Position numbers and translations under genes: made by a program. From positions 58,413,128-58,477,127 of the forward strand of contig CM057481.1 of the NCBI GenBank assembly GCA_030035585.1: DNA of 64,000 bases, read 5' to 3'. The notes beneath the pieces are model-generated. The model saw nothing but the letters and a program-made list of their open reading frames with translations, did not search any database and was not told the DNA's origin. This document shows positions 22,750 through 33,199 of the stretch, piece after piece; position 1 is the stretch's first letter, and each line of letters starts with the position of its first letter. The DNA comes from Dugong dugon. Its lineage: Eukaryota > Chordata > Mammalia > Sirenia > Dugongidae.

Positions 22750-23180
22750 TGCGATGCAGAAAGTACAAAAGACTACAAGAAGAAAATAACCTTCTTATTG
22801 TCCAAGATAAGTTGTTAACATTTTGGCATTATCCTTCTAGTTTTTTTTTTCTATACATAAGTATAGGAACATACATAAAATTTATTTTACCCAATTGGAA
22901 TAGTTATATAATATACTTTTTAAGAAATTTAAATGATATTTAGAAAACTTTTCCATGTCATTAAAAGATCTTGTAAAACATGACTCTTCAGGGCCCTTTA
23001 ATATTCCATCATGTGAATGGAATTAATGTATGCAATCCCTATTGTAATTTTAGTCTCTCGCTACTTTTTATGCTATTATTGATAATATAGTATTGAATAA
23101 ATGTAATTCTTAATGCATATCACCCATAATTTCCTTGGGATAATTTTATACAAGTTGAATTACCACATAAAAGGATGGCC
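22750..23180 (-). mobile_element. L1M-type fragment (probable)
   Basis: 'acttttccatgtcattaaaagatcttgtaaaacatgac', 'tttaatattccatcatgtgaatgg', 'cttttatgctattattgataatatagtattg', 'ataatttccttgggataattttatac' is a string common in antisense L1M copies. Confidence 0.65.
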
Positions 23181-24060
23181 TATACAATTTTAAATACTAT
23201 TTTATATGGCCTTATTAATAGACAAAGATTTGAAGGACTCACTAGCAATAAGATCCTGACTTTTTTGGGCTTTTATAAAATGCAATGCTATCTTCATGGT
23301 CATATAATTCACATGGCAGGAGGAGGAACTCACAGGACATATCCCCAAAGTATTATCTACACATTGCAAGTGTATATTAAATGATTAAATTGAACTTAGA
23401 TGTGTTTGGAGAATTTTATAATATTCCTTGAGATAATTGGTGACAAACTTGTACCAAAATCAAGTTTGAGAATCATTGAGGTAGGAATCAAATTGCATGG
23501 AAAGACTTATGACTTTGTGAAAAGATTTTCAAAACTGTTTCACTTTATATTGCTCATTTCCAACAACTATCCCATTTTGGTAAACCCTATCCAATAGAAG
23601 TGAACCTTAAACCCTCTCCTCTATTATGTAAATCTAATGCCAGTTTTCATGGCCTTGGCCCTTCTATTATTTGGGTAATTTAACCTGTTAAGTGTGCCAA
23701 AAAGCTTAGTGTGGCTAGGTAATTTCACAGGATAGATGATGATCATTAAAATATTATGTTGTTTATTTCACTTGAGATAAAAATGAGTGATTGATTGAGA
23801 ACTGAGAAATGGAAATGACATTGAAGCAAACCATTTCTTCCATAACAGCAATAACAGGTTCTGTTTTCTGCATGCCAATAGTGTATTAGTTGGGACTTTT
23901 AGTTCACTGTAGCAGAAACCCAGTGGAGGTAGCTCAAGCAAAAAGCAAGGGGTTATTTTAAAGGATAGAAATGCAGCTAGTCTAAAAATTGAGCTGGAAT
24001 CAGAGTTCGAGCACCAGAAGAAATCCTAGAAGTCCTCTCCATCTCTCATTTCTGCTGTTT
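23181..24060. other. mostly unassigned
   Basis: No gene recognised. 23885-24050 ('tattagttgggacttttagttcactgtagcagaaacccagtggaggtagctcaagc') looks like the edge of an old interspersed repeat, class unknown, similar in wording to 8862-8930. Confidence 0.35.
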
Positions 24061-24110
24061 TTGTGTGTGCGTGTGTGTGCTTGTGTCTGTCTGTCTGTCT
24101 TGTCTGCCTG
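24061..24110. repeat. (TG)n/(TCTG)n microsatellite
   Basis: Imperfect 'tgtgtgtgcgtgtgtgtgcttgtg' followed by four TCTG units. Short and interrupted. Confidence 0.9.
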
Positions 24111-24309
24111 CTTTGCCATTTAAGACTGTATTATGGCTTTTTCTCCTCTGCCACAGAACAAAAAATGGCCACCATCATTGGCTTGATTTACATTTCTGCT
24201 GTTCAACAGACTAGGCAAACTGAAGCTAGGGTTGCTTAATCCTTGTTTTAAATTCCCAGGAGACCATTTACAATCGCATCTGAAAGAATAAGCTGTTTAG
24301 GGATAAATT

Positions 24310-26098
24310 GTTTAAAAGATATATAAACTTATACTCTGAAAACTATAAAACATTATTGAAAGAAATTAAAGAACTAAATAAATAAAGACTTAATAAGGTT
24401 AAAATTGCAATATTCTTTAAATTGCTGTATAGATTCCACACAATCCCTATCAAAATCCCAGCTGGTTTTTATGTAGAAATTGAAAAACTAATTCCAAAAT
24501 TGTTATATAAGTGCAAGGGACCCAGAATAGCCAAAACTATCTTTGGAAAACAAAGTTGGAGGTCTCAGACTTACAAACTTTAAAACTTACTACAATCAAG
24601 AGAATGTGGTACTGGCATAAGACAGACATATACATCAAGAGTAGAATTTAGAGTCCAGAAATAAACCCTTATAATTTTCAGCAAGGGTGGCTAGACAATT
24701 CAACAGGGAAAGAATAGTCTTTTCAACAAATGGTACTAGGAAAACTGAATATCCACGTGCAAAAAAAAAAAAAAAAAAGAATGAAGTTAGACCCCTACAT
24801 CACATCATACACAAAAATGAACTCAAATGGATCATACACCTAAATATAAGAACTAAAACTATAAAAATCTTTGTGACCTTAAGTTAGGCAATGATTTCTT
24901 CATGAAACACTAAAAGCACAAATGACAAAAAAAAAAAATACATAAATTGGACTACATCAAAATAAAAAAAAAATCTTTGGCTGCAAGAAAGTGAAAAGAC
25001 AACCTACAAAATGAGAGAAAATATTTGCAAATCATATGTCTGATAAGAGACTTGTATCCAGAATATATAAAGTACTCATATAACTCAATAATTAAAAACA
25101 CCCAATTTAAAAATGGGCAAAGGATTTGAATATACATTTCTCCAAAGAAGATACACGAATGACCAATAATGGCATGAAAAGATGCTCAATAACATCAGTC
25201 ATTAAGGATATACAAGTCAAAACCACAATGAAATATCATTTCACACCCACTCCCATTGCTGTTGAGTCGATTCCAACTCATAGTGGCCCTATAGGACAGA
25301 GTGGAACTGCCACACAGGGTTTCCAAGGCTGTAAATCTTTACAGAAGCTGACTGCCACATCTTTCTTCCTCAGAGTGGGCTGGTGGGTTCGAACAATCAA
25401 CCTTTTGGTTAGCAGCCAAGCCCTTAACCACTAAGCCACCAGGGCTCCTTTCACATCCACTAGGATGGGTATAATAATAATAATTAAAAAAACAGAAAAC
25501 AAGTGTTGGTGAGAATGGAGAAATTGGAACTCTCATTCATTGCTGATGAGAATGTAAAATGGTACAGCCACTTTTTAAAATTTTACTAGTTCCTCAAAAT
25601 GTTAAATATAGACTCCTAGGTGTATACCCAAGAGAAATAAAAACATATGTTTATACAAAAACTTACATACAGTGCTCATAGCAGCATTATTCACAATAGC
25701 CAAAAAGTAGAAACAACTTAAATGTCCATCAACTGATAAATGGATAAGCAAAATAAGGTACATCCATACAATGGAATATTTTCCAGCCATATAAAGAAAT
25801 GAAGTACTGATACATGCTACAACATGATGGAACCTTGAAAACATCATGCTAAGTGAAAGAAGGCAGTCACAAAAGGCCACATATTGTATGATTCCATTTT
25901 TATGAAATGTCCAGAATAGGCAAGTCCACAGAGAACAAAGTAGATTAGTGGTTGCCTAGGGTTGGGATAGGGAAATGGGGAGTGACTGCTAATGGGTATG
26001 GGGTTTCCTTTTGGGTAATGAAAATGTTCTAAAATTGATTGTGGTAAATATACTAAATAAATATACTAAATATACTAAAAACTACTGAATTGTAAGAA
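24310..26098 (+). mobile_element. old L1M 3' half with nested SINE
   Basis: Reads as L1 ORF2 C-terminus and 3' end: 'atactctgaaaactataaaacattattgaaagaaattaaag', 'ccctatcaaaatcccagctgg', 'agacagacatatacatcaagag', 'gaataaaccctt', 'ttcacaatagccaaaaagtagaaac', 'acaatggaatattttccagcc', 'aaaactactgaattgtaag'. The frame is broken throughout. It is homologous to the L1 at 1005-5283. The SINE at 25252-25448 is a later insertion. Confidence 0.9.
25252..25448 (-). mobile_element. AfroSINE-type element with 13-bp TSD, inside L1
   Basis: Full-length antisense SINE: 'ccattgctgttgagtcgattccaactcatagtggccctataggacagagtgg', 'ttcgaacaatcaaccttttggttagcagccaagcccttaaccactaagccaccagggctc'. TTTCACACCCACT (25239-25251) and TTTCACATCCACT (25449-25461) flank it, differing at one base. 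Confidence 0.95.
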
Positions 26099-26239
26099 AA
26101 GAAAATTCTAGAGGCAAGATTCTGAATGCCTTTGTCTGGGTTATATGCCCACCCCTGGACCAATCAAGTATGGTCAAAAGAGAGGAGTTATGTTTTCTGA
26201 ATATGTATGCTTCCATAAGTATGTGGGGTGGAAGGATGG

Positions 26240-26749
26240 TGTTATGGATTGAATTGTGTCCCGCCAATTTGACTAGGCTGTGATTCCCACCATTGTGTGA
26301 TTGTCCACAATTTTGTCATCTGATGTGATTTTCCTATGTGTTATTAATCCTACCTGTATGATGCTAATGAGGCAGGATTAGAGGCAGTTATGTTAATGAG
26401 GCAGGACTCAATCTACAAGATTAGGTTGTGTCTTAAGTCAATCTCTCTTGAGATACAAAGGAGAGAAGCAAGCAGAGAGACAGGGGAACCTCATACCCCC
26501 AAAAAAGTAGTGTCAGGAGCAGAGCGAGTCCTTTGGACCCAGGATCTGTGTGCTGAGAAGCTCCTAGACCAGGGAAGATTGATGACAATGACATTCCCCC
26601 AGAGCCGACAGAAAGAGAAAGCCTTCCTGTAGAGCTGGCACCCTGAATTTGGACTTCTAGCCTGCTAGACTGTGAGAGAATAAATTTCTGTTTGTTAAAG
26701 CCATCCATTTGTAGTATTTCTGTTATAACAGCACTAGATGACTAAGATA
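26240..26749 (+). mobile_element. solo MaLR-type LTR
   Basis: Starts TGTTATGGATTGAATTGTG and ends near '...CTAGATGACTAAGATA'. It includes 'gagcagagcgagtcctttgg', 'gctgagaagctcctagacc', 'ctgtgagagaataaatttctg' with AATAAA and 'agccatccatttgtagtatttctg'. Same family as 59151-59685. A short internal duplication of 'taatgaggcagga' is present. No clear TSD. Confidence 0.88.
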
Positions 26750-27769
26750 GGGAGAGGGAGCAGTTTTCGAAAAGAGCTGTTTAGTTGGATGGGGGAAACA
26801 TCAGATAACTCTTAACTACATATTCTCTCAAACAGAGCACACTAGTAGATTAGTATGATAGATATGAATATCTTCTATTAAATTTACGCTTTTCCTCTCC
26901 ATACTAGAACTTGCATGTTATAATCGTTATTGGATATTACAACCAATACTTTGACTTATAGACAAGTTTGGCTCCGTATCATTTTCCTTTTGTCTCTGAA
27001 GAGACACTTCTACAAAGGCTGTTATTAAAGTGGCAACTGACTTTTGCTTTATTTGCCTATCCTCTCAGAGCACAAATACTCCACTGTGAAATGCCACCTG
27101 GAGACAGTAGCCATGGCCCATAAGTTTAATTACTAACCTTTAATTCATAGCTAGCAAAATCAGTTCTTGAAGCATCTGAGCTAATCAGGCTTCTCCGACA
27201 ATACTAATCAATTATTCAGCAGTCTACCTTTGGCTTAATTACTCTTGCACTACATTACATTTACAAAATGTCAAGAATGCTCTTCTGGAAATGTAATAAA
27301 TCATTTCTACATGGTGTTAGCAGAGAGCCTGTTATTCTCTCACATCTGACCTTGGCTGCATGAAGCTGAAATTGATCATTTACTGCAGTGGTACAACAGT
27401 GTAGAGAAAGGAGCTTCAATAACAATCAGTATACAAAAAAGAGAGGAGACTTTTCAGCACATTCTTTCTTCACTTGAAATGAGCCAGGTGCTGTCAGATG
27501 TTATTTTGAAGGATTTCTATGTCCACAATAGCATTTTCTGAAACAGATGAGCTCTGAGGCTTTTTACCCTTTCAAAATTCTGGGTTCTCAGCAACATAAA
27601 ACCACTGTCTCATCAGAAATCCAGTTAATCTCTTTGTAGATTTTGAATCCAAAAATGACTGCTCTTTTCTTGGTATTTTCCCAAAAATTTAAAAAAAAAA
27701 AAATCACAAATACTTGTCAGAAAATCATAAGAAAAGAGTAAAGCAGGAGAAAAAAGTTCAGCGTTGATG
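26750..27769. other. long repeat-free stretch, candidate conserved non-coding DNA
   Basis: About 1 kb without transposon signatures in a repeat-dense window. It is rich in TAATTA/ATTA-type motifs (for example 'aagtttaattactaacctttaattc', 'atcaattattcagc', 'ggcttaattactc'), which are the core of homeodomain binding sites. That content is suggestive only. No credible open frame. Confidence 0.35.
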
Positions 27770-28170
27770 TTAACAACTAGGTTTAGAGTTGGGACTGGGT
27801 TCAAATCTTGACTACAGGATGTTGGGCAAGTAATTTAACCTCTGTGAGATTCATTTTAGCATTTCTGCGCTGGGCATCATAGTGGGATAATGTCTCTAGG
27901 GCAGTGGGCCTCAACCTGGAGTGATTATGCTCCCCAGGAGACATTTGGCAGTGTCCGGAGATGTTTTTGGTTGTTACAGCCGGGACGGAGATGCATCAAG
28001 TGGATAGAGGGCAGGGATGCTGCTCAACATCCTACTATTCAGGACAGCCCTCCACAACAAAGAATTATCCAGCTCAAAATGACAATAGTGCCAAAGTTGA
28101 GAAACTCTGCTATAGGGCGTTTGGCACAGTTCTTAATTCATAGAAAACACTCAGTGAATTGTTTCTGTTA
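27770..28170 (+). mobile_element. MIR SINE split by MER20
   Basis: The MIR 5' part at 27770-27893 ('ttgggactgggttcaaatcttgac', 'tgttgggcaagtaatttaacctctgtgag') resumes after the MER20 at 28118-28170 ('tttggcacagttcttaattcatagaaaacactcagtg'). The two parts join in the correct MIR order. Confidence 0.85.
27902..28109. mobile_element. MER20 (hAT-Charlie) inserted in a MIR
   Basis: 208-bp element: 'cagtgggcctcaacctgg', 'ccaggagacatttggcagtgtccggagatgtttttggttg', 'agggatgctgctcaacatcctac', 'acaacaaagaattatccagc', 'gagaaactctg'. CTCTAGGG (27894-27901) and CTATAGGG (28110-28117) form the 8-bp target duplication with one mismatch. An open frame of 126 codons across it is fortuitous. Confidence 0.94.
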
Positions 28171-28544
28171 TTATTTTGGTCTGTTCGATATAAGCAAAGC
28201 CACTCTTGCCACAAACAAAACTTCCTCTTCTATCTCCTTAGCCATTAAGAATAACTGTTCAAAGCATTAGTTATACTGGATTGTTGTACGGTAATACTGG
28301 AATTATTATTTTTTTCTTAGTAATGAATGTATCAGGACTTTTTCTTTCTAATAGTATTCATTGTCTTCAAATTATCTCTTCTCAAATGTGGTTGCTTTTC
28401 AGGTTAAAATTGTTCACTATGGATGAATATATGGATTGGCTTTTAAAATCTCGTACTGTCTTTCAAGGGTAAATCTCTCTTCGACTCATAGAATTTTAGA
28501 GGTAGATCACCGAAGGATAAAAAATCTTAGATATCATCAGGTCT
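28171..28544. other. mostly unassigned
   Basis: No gene recognised. 'gaattttagaggtagatcaccgaaggat...atcatcaggtctaatc' at about 28485-28545 resembles the 3' part of an old MIR3/L3-like repeat, later hit by the next SINE. Confidence 0.4.
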
Positions 28545-28555
28545 AATCTACCACA

Positions 28556-28888
28556 GGGGGCAGTGGTGGTTCAGTGGTAGAATCCTCACCTTCCATGCTG
28601 GAGACTCAGATTCACTTCCCAGCCATTACACCTTATGTGCAGCCACCACCCGTCTGTCAGTACTATGATGCCGAATAGGCTTCAGCAGAGCTTCTAGACC
28701 AAGATGGACTATGAAGAAAGATCTGGCGATCTACTTCCAAAAATCAGCCAATGAAAACCCTATGAATCACAATGGTCCAATCTGCAACTGATCCTGGGGA
28801 TGGTGCAGGATCAGGCAGTGTTTCATTCAGCTGTGCATGGGTTTCCCATGAGTTGGGAGCTGACTCAATGGCAGGCAGCAACAACAAC
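28556..28888 (+). mobile_element. tRNA-Gly-derived SINE with RTE tail and 11-bp TSD
   Basis: The head is nearly a tRNA-Gly gene: box A TGGTTCAGTGG at 28567-28577 and a degenerate box B GATTCACTTCC at 28609-28619. A body follows, with 'agatctggcgatctacttccaaaaatcagcc'. The 3' end copies RTE ('gatcaggcagtgtttcattcagctgtgcatggg', '(CAA)n'). AATCTACCACA flanks it at 28545-28555 and 28889-28899. It is not a functional tRNA: the acceptor partner is missing and box B is mutated. Confidence 0.92.
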
Positions 28889-28899
28889 AATCTACCACA

Positions 28900-29445
28900 T
28901 AAAGCAGAACTCTGGTGACTTTAGTTATTATTATAATAAAATCAATAGTTTTGTCAGATGACTTTTTAGCTTAATGGTTCTCACTCTTAGACTGAAAAAC
29001 AGAGAAGCCCAAGTTCCCATGCAGTAAATTTGGCTTGGGTACTACACAGGTACCCATTCACCACCCTTTCTCTGTTCTACTACTTTGTATTGCAGGGGCT
29101 GACGTCTACACACTACGTTTTCTAGGATCCCTTGCCATCTGGCCTCTGGCTACATTGGCCCATGATAGGCACTGACAAGAGACAGGAAAGCAGGAGTGAG
29201 GGAGAAGCTAGGGTACTTCTTTCTCTCTCTCTTTGCTTCAGAAATCATATCCTCTATGGTCCCACCTCCATCTAAGTGGCTCTGGTTCCTGCATTCTGGT
29301 AACAAACATTGCCTGCCCTTATCCCATCAGCTCTACAGATGGTAGATGCTTCCACTATTATTAATCCCTGGGCTGTCTCACCATCTTATTTGCAGATCCT
29401 CCAACATTCTTTTTTTGTTGTTGTTGTTTCATTTTGTTTTCCTAT
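28900..29445. other. mostly unassigned, possibly an old repeat
   Basis: 'aagagacaggaaagcaggagtgagggag', 'ggtcccacctccatc' and 'cagctctacagatggtagatgcttcc' recall an ancient mammalian repeat, but I cannot name it. 29404-29440 is T-rich with (GTT)n. Confidence 0.35.
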
Positions 29446-29449
29446 TAGA

Positions 29450-29754
29450 TGAGGTTTATTCAGGCAAAAGATTTGTGAATGGTGTAGCACCAAACCGTAT
29501 GTAGTAAGGTACTCCACCAAGTAACAGCAGTGGCTTTTTACGGAAAAAAATAGAGAAGCAAAAAAGCTAATTTCTGATTGGCTTATAAAATTTACTATTG
29601 AAACACTGTCAGAATTTCATTCGTCAATGAGGGAGGCTTGATTTACAGTAAAGCTAGGCTTAGGTTTCAGTAAAGACAAATCTTAGGGGCATTGTCAATT
29701 CGACCACCGACGCCATTTTGTTAACCACATAATTTCATTTTTATTCATTTAACA
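29450..29754 (-). mobile_element. retroviral LTR (relic), right edge well placed
   Basis: In minus orientation it starts TGTTAAATG just after a purine-rich tract (about 29755-29765). It contains AGCCAATCAG and reaches an AATAAA (complement of 29455-29460) near 'cctgaataaacctc'. The left boundary is uncertain because the sequence beyond 29450 becomes A-rich on the minus strand. Confidence 0.7.
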
Positions 29755-30016
29755 ATTTCCTCATCAAATCAAGACCTTAGAAAAGGTCTTAGATCAAGTT
29801 ACTGTCATCTCATTTTGCCTTTTCATGGGCTTTCTTCTGCATGGGCTTTTGCTAACCAATGTCTGATGATGGCCTTTAATTTCCAGGTCTTTACCATGCC
29901 ATAGCTAAGTCTCTAGAAAGTGTTAACCAGAGATAGAGGGGTGACTGATTGGCTAATAGAGTAACAATTTGTTTGATAAATGCCATCAGCTGGGTGCAGT
30001 GAGTCAAGGCTCCATG

Positions 30017-30233
30017 CAGGGACGGATTATCCAATAAGCAAGGTATGCACAGCTTACTTGTACTTATTTTCTAATCTGTAATGCACAATTTTACCCTATT
30101 TTTTACCACATCGTTGAATAAAACCTATGTGAAATTGCACACTACAGATTATTAAGGGAACACAATTAAGCCTGTGTGTACCTTGCTTACTGTTAGTTGG
30201 CACGTACTGTGCTTACTGGTTAATCTGCCCCTG
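30017..30233. mobile_element. short non-autonomous hAT element, TIRs and 8-bp TSD
   Basis: 217 bp with terminal inverted repeats CAGGGACGGATTATCC (left) and CAGGGGCAGATTAACC (right, reverse complement). GCTCCATG (30009-30016) and GCTCTATG (30234-30241) form an 8-bp target duplication with one mismatch. The interior is itself palindromic ('aataagcaaggtatgcacagc' against 'tgtaccttgcttactg'). It has no transposase frame. It sits inside the retroviral relic, so it is younger than that integration. Confidence 0.9.
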
Positions 30234-30479
30234 GCTCTATGGCTTGATTATTTTTACTGCCGGAGTTAAAAACAGTTTCTTACAGAAGCGTTATTCTGTA
30301 GAGGGAATGAATGTTGGTAGATTGGTTGTAAATACCCTGAAAACAATTTGTAATAATTTGATCATGCCACAGAAAACAATTATCATAATTTAAATTATAC
30401 TTCCTGTTTGGATTTAAGAAGACATCCAAGAACCTATATTAGTATGGAGCCAGCTAGACAGATCAAATCCCAGTTGGGA

Positions 30480-30722
30480 TGAGATTCTTCTTGGTGTAAC
30501 CAGTGTCTTTGTTGTTGGATTTTGGTTACAGCTTGTTCAATTTGTCCAGTGGAATTTATCCAGGTACAAGAAGTTTTAGCTATTGTACAGACTCCTCCTT
30601 GTTGGCCAGAAGGAAATCTAAAGTAATTCTATTATCTAGCACCTCCATAGATAAAGAATTGAGAGACTTCTGTTGAACTTGTATAGCCTCAGATATGGAG
30701 TTGGCTATTACTGCCATAGCCC
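30480..30722 (-). pseudogene. env transmembrane-subunit fragment of an endogenous retrovirus
   Basis: Read on the minus strand, this resembles the ectodomain of a gammaretrovirus-type transmembrane subunit: a heptad-like helix followed by the region equivalent to the conserved segment before the cysteine motif. At least one frameshift near the middle (about 30595) separates the two parts, and stop codons follow. Signal peptide, surface subunit, fusion peptide and membrane anchor are not recognisable. It cannot encode a working protein. Confidence 0.7.
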
Positions 30723-30845
30723 ACCACCGGCCCAGGTCCCCCCCCCCCGCCACCACCTGCTGACCCCTGCTGTGCCATTTTATTTCCCCTTTCCTCCTTT
30801 TCTTTCTCCCTCCCCCCTAGCCCCATACCCCACCTCTACCCCTTC
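30723..30845. repeat. C-rich tract between ERV relic and L1
   Basis: Pyrimidine-dominated sequence with an uninterrupted run of about 10-11 C near 30739-30749 and further CCT/CCC clusters. It may be the remnant of the L1 5' UTR or simple low-complexity DNA. Confidence 0.6.
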
Positions 30846-30854
30846 TCATCAGGC

Positions 30855-31260
30855 CATGATGCGCAAATTTGAAACAATGGAAGACACAATCAGTGAGACT
30901 GAAGACAGATCCATGGTTGCCACTTTAAGGAAAAATCAGAGAGAAGAATAAAGAAAAAGGAAGAAATTCTAAGAATTATGTGAGACAAAATCAAGAGCAA
31001 ATATTTGGGCATAATCAGAGTTCCAGAACAGGGGGACAAAATGGAAAACAGAGAAGGTCATTGAAGATTTGCTGGCAGAAAACTTCTCAAATATCATGAA
31101 AGATGAAAAGCTGACCATCCAAAAAGCTGAACAAACCGCATATTGCATAGACCCCAAAAGAAAGTCACCAACACATATCATAATCACACTTGCCAAAACC
31201 AAAGACAAAGAATCCTGAGAGGAGCTCAAGAAAAACAAAAAGTCAATCACAAAGGAGAAA
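30855..31260 (+). pseudogene. L1 ORF1 remnant
   Basis: Conceptual reading shows a coiled-coil-like start ('KFETMEDTISETEDRS') and then the ORF1 RNA-recognition/C-terminal landmarks 'LLAENFSNIMKD' and 'PKRKSPTHIIITLAKTKDKE' in correct order. L1 ORF1p is the trimeric nucleic-acid chaperone of the retrotransposition complex. Frameshifts and stops separate the blocks, and the N-terminus is missing. Confidence 0.8.
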
Positions 31261-32039
31261 CAATAAGACTAAGCTCTGATTACTCAGCAGTAATACATAT
31301 ATAAAACTTTGAAAGAAAAAAAACTGCCAACCAAGAATAATATATCCTGCAAAACTCTCTCTCAAATATGATGGTGAAATTAGGAAATTTCCAGATAAAC
31401 AGAAATTAAGGAATTAATAAAAATCAAACCAGACTTATAAGAAATATTATAGGGAGTCTTTCAGGTAGAGAACCAACAACATCAGACAACAACTGCAGTC
31501 TAGGACACAGGACAGCATCAGCCAGATACCAACCTAGGTAAAGAACTCTCAATAATAAAACAAAGCTGAAAGGCATAAAACAGGGAAACAAGACATCAGT
31601 CTGTAAATGACGACAAAGTGAAAACAATAAAAAGGGGAACAAACGGAGTAGGTATAGAACTTTCAAAGTAATATCAAGTAATAAAAGACTGATTCAGACT
31701 TGGGAAGATAAGGATAAATTTCAAGGTGACCACAAAGAAAACTAACAAAGTTACTCATCAGAACAAAAAAGAAGAAAAACATAAAGTTTCAGTAAACACA
31801 AAATCCATAATAATGAAAGAAAAGAAAATCCCCAAACAAAAGGAACTCAGCACAGGAAAGTAAGAGGAACAAGAAGACATCAGCACCACAGGGGTAAAAC
31901 ACAACAATATGACAGCAATAAACTCATACCTGTTGATAATCACACTGAATGGAAATGATTGAAATGCACCTATTAAGAGAGAGAGAATGGCAGAATGGAT
32001 AAAAAAAAGCATAACCCATCAATATGCTGTCTATAAGAG

Positions 32040-32440
32040 ACACACCTTAGACACAAAGACATAGATATATTAAAAATCAAAGGATGGAAAAAAAATATAT
32101 CATGCAAACAGTAACCAAAAAAGGGAAAAAGTGGAAATACTAATCTCAGATAAAATAGACTTTAAGGCAAAATCAGCCATAAAAGACAAGGAAGGACATT
32201 ATATAATGATTAAAGGGACAATCCACCAAGAAGACATAACCTTAATATATATCTATGCATCCAACAACAGAGCTGTAAGATACATAAAACAAACTCTAAC
32301 AGCACTGAAAAGAGAAATTGACAGTTCCACAATAATAGTAGGAGACTTCAACACACCACTCTTGGTGATGGACAGAACACCTAGAAAGATACTCAACAAA
32401 GATACAGAAGCTCTAAAGGCAAAAAAACAACCAACTTGAC
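32040..32440 (+). pseudogene. L1 ORF2 endonuclease domain remnant
   Basis: The frame 32131-32439 reads 'YASNNRAVRYIKQTLTAL' and then 'TIIVGDFNTPL', the APE-type endonuclease motif of L1 ORF2 around its catalytic asparagine. The enzyme nicks target DNA to prime reverse transcription. Stops before and after confine it to about 100 codons, so it is not functional. Confidence 0.88.
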
Positions 32441-33199
32441 CACATAGACATATATAGAACATTCCACCCAACAGCAGAAAAATATACATTCTTTTCCAAT
32501 GCACATGGAACATTCTCCAGAATAGACCACATTTTAGGCCACAAAGCAACACTCAATAAAATCCAAACATTGAAATAATAACAAAGCATTCTCTCTGATC
32601 ACAACACCATAAAAGCAGAAATCAGTAACAGGAAGAACAAGGAAAAAACTAGGAAACTGAATAACACCTTGTTTAAAAAACACTGGGTAATAGAAGAAAT
32701 CAAAGAGGGAATTAAAAAATTCCTAGAATCAAATGAGAATGAAAAGACACCATACCAAAACCTTTGGAAAACAGCAAAGGCAGTGCTCAGAGGTCAATTT
32801 ATAGCAATAAACACACACATCAAAAAAGAAGAAAGGGGCAAAATCAAAATATTAGCCCTACAACTCGAACAACTGGAAAGAGAAGAGCAAAAATAGCCCA
32901 AGCCACCAGAAGAAAGGAAATAATAAAGATTAGAGCAGAAAGAAATGAAATCGAGAACAGAAAAGCAGTAGAAAGAATAAACAAAATCAAAAATTGGTTC
33001 TTTGAAAAGATCAACAAAATTGACAAATCATTGGCCAAACTGACAAAAGAAAAACGAAAGAGGAAGAAAATAACCGAAATAAGAAACGAGACAGGGGGAA
33101 TTACAACAGACCCAGTTGAAATAAAACAGATCACAAACTGAGATAGAAAATCTGAACAGTCCCATAAAAAGAGAAAAGATTAGAGAGAATAAAAAATCT

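Larger units (their letters stand above)
29755..30722 (-). mobile_element. endogenous retrovirus internal fragment (env to 3' end), broken
   Basis: Minus-strand remnant of a class-I (gammaretrovirus-like) provirus. It has the end of an envelope gene near 30480-30722, degraded 3' sequence, then the LTR at 29450-29754. It is interrupted by a hAT element at 30017-30233. Gag, pol and a 5' LTR are absent on this side, where the sequence abuts a C-rich tract and L1. It contains frameshifts and stops and is not intact. Confidence 0.75.

Noticed and set aside
26235..26755. A 5-bp TSD for the MaLR LTR at 26240
   Set aside because: Candidate pentamers differ at two or more positions.
27890..28270. A 126-codon protein
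   Set aside because: The frame lies across MER20 and MIR sequence.
28556..28630. A tRNA-Gly gene
   Set aside because: Box A is good, but box B is mutated, the 3' acceptor strand does not pair with the 5' strand, and a long SINE body and RTE tail follow inside one TSD.
30723..30950. A 92-codon proline-rich secreted protein
   Set aside because: The proline-rich part is translation of a C-rich tract fused to the start of an L1 ORF1 remnant.
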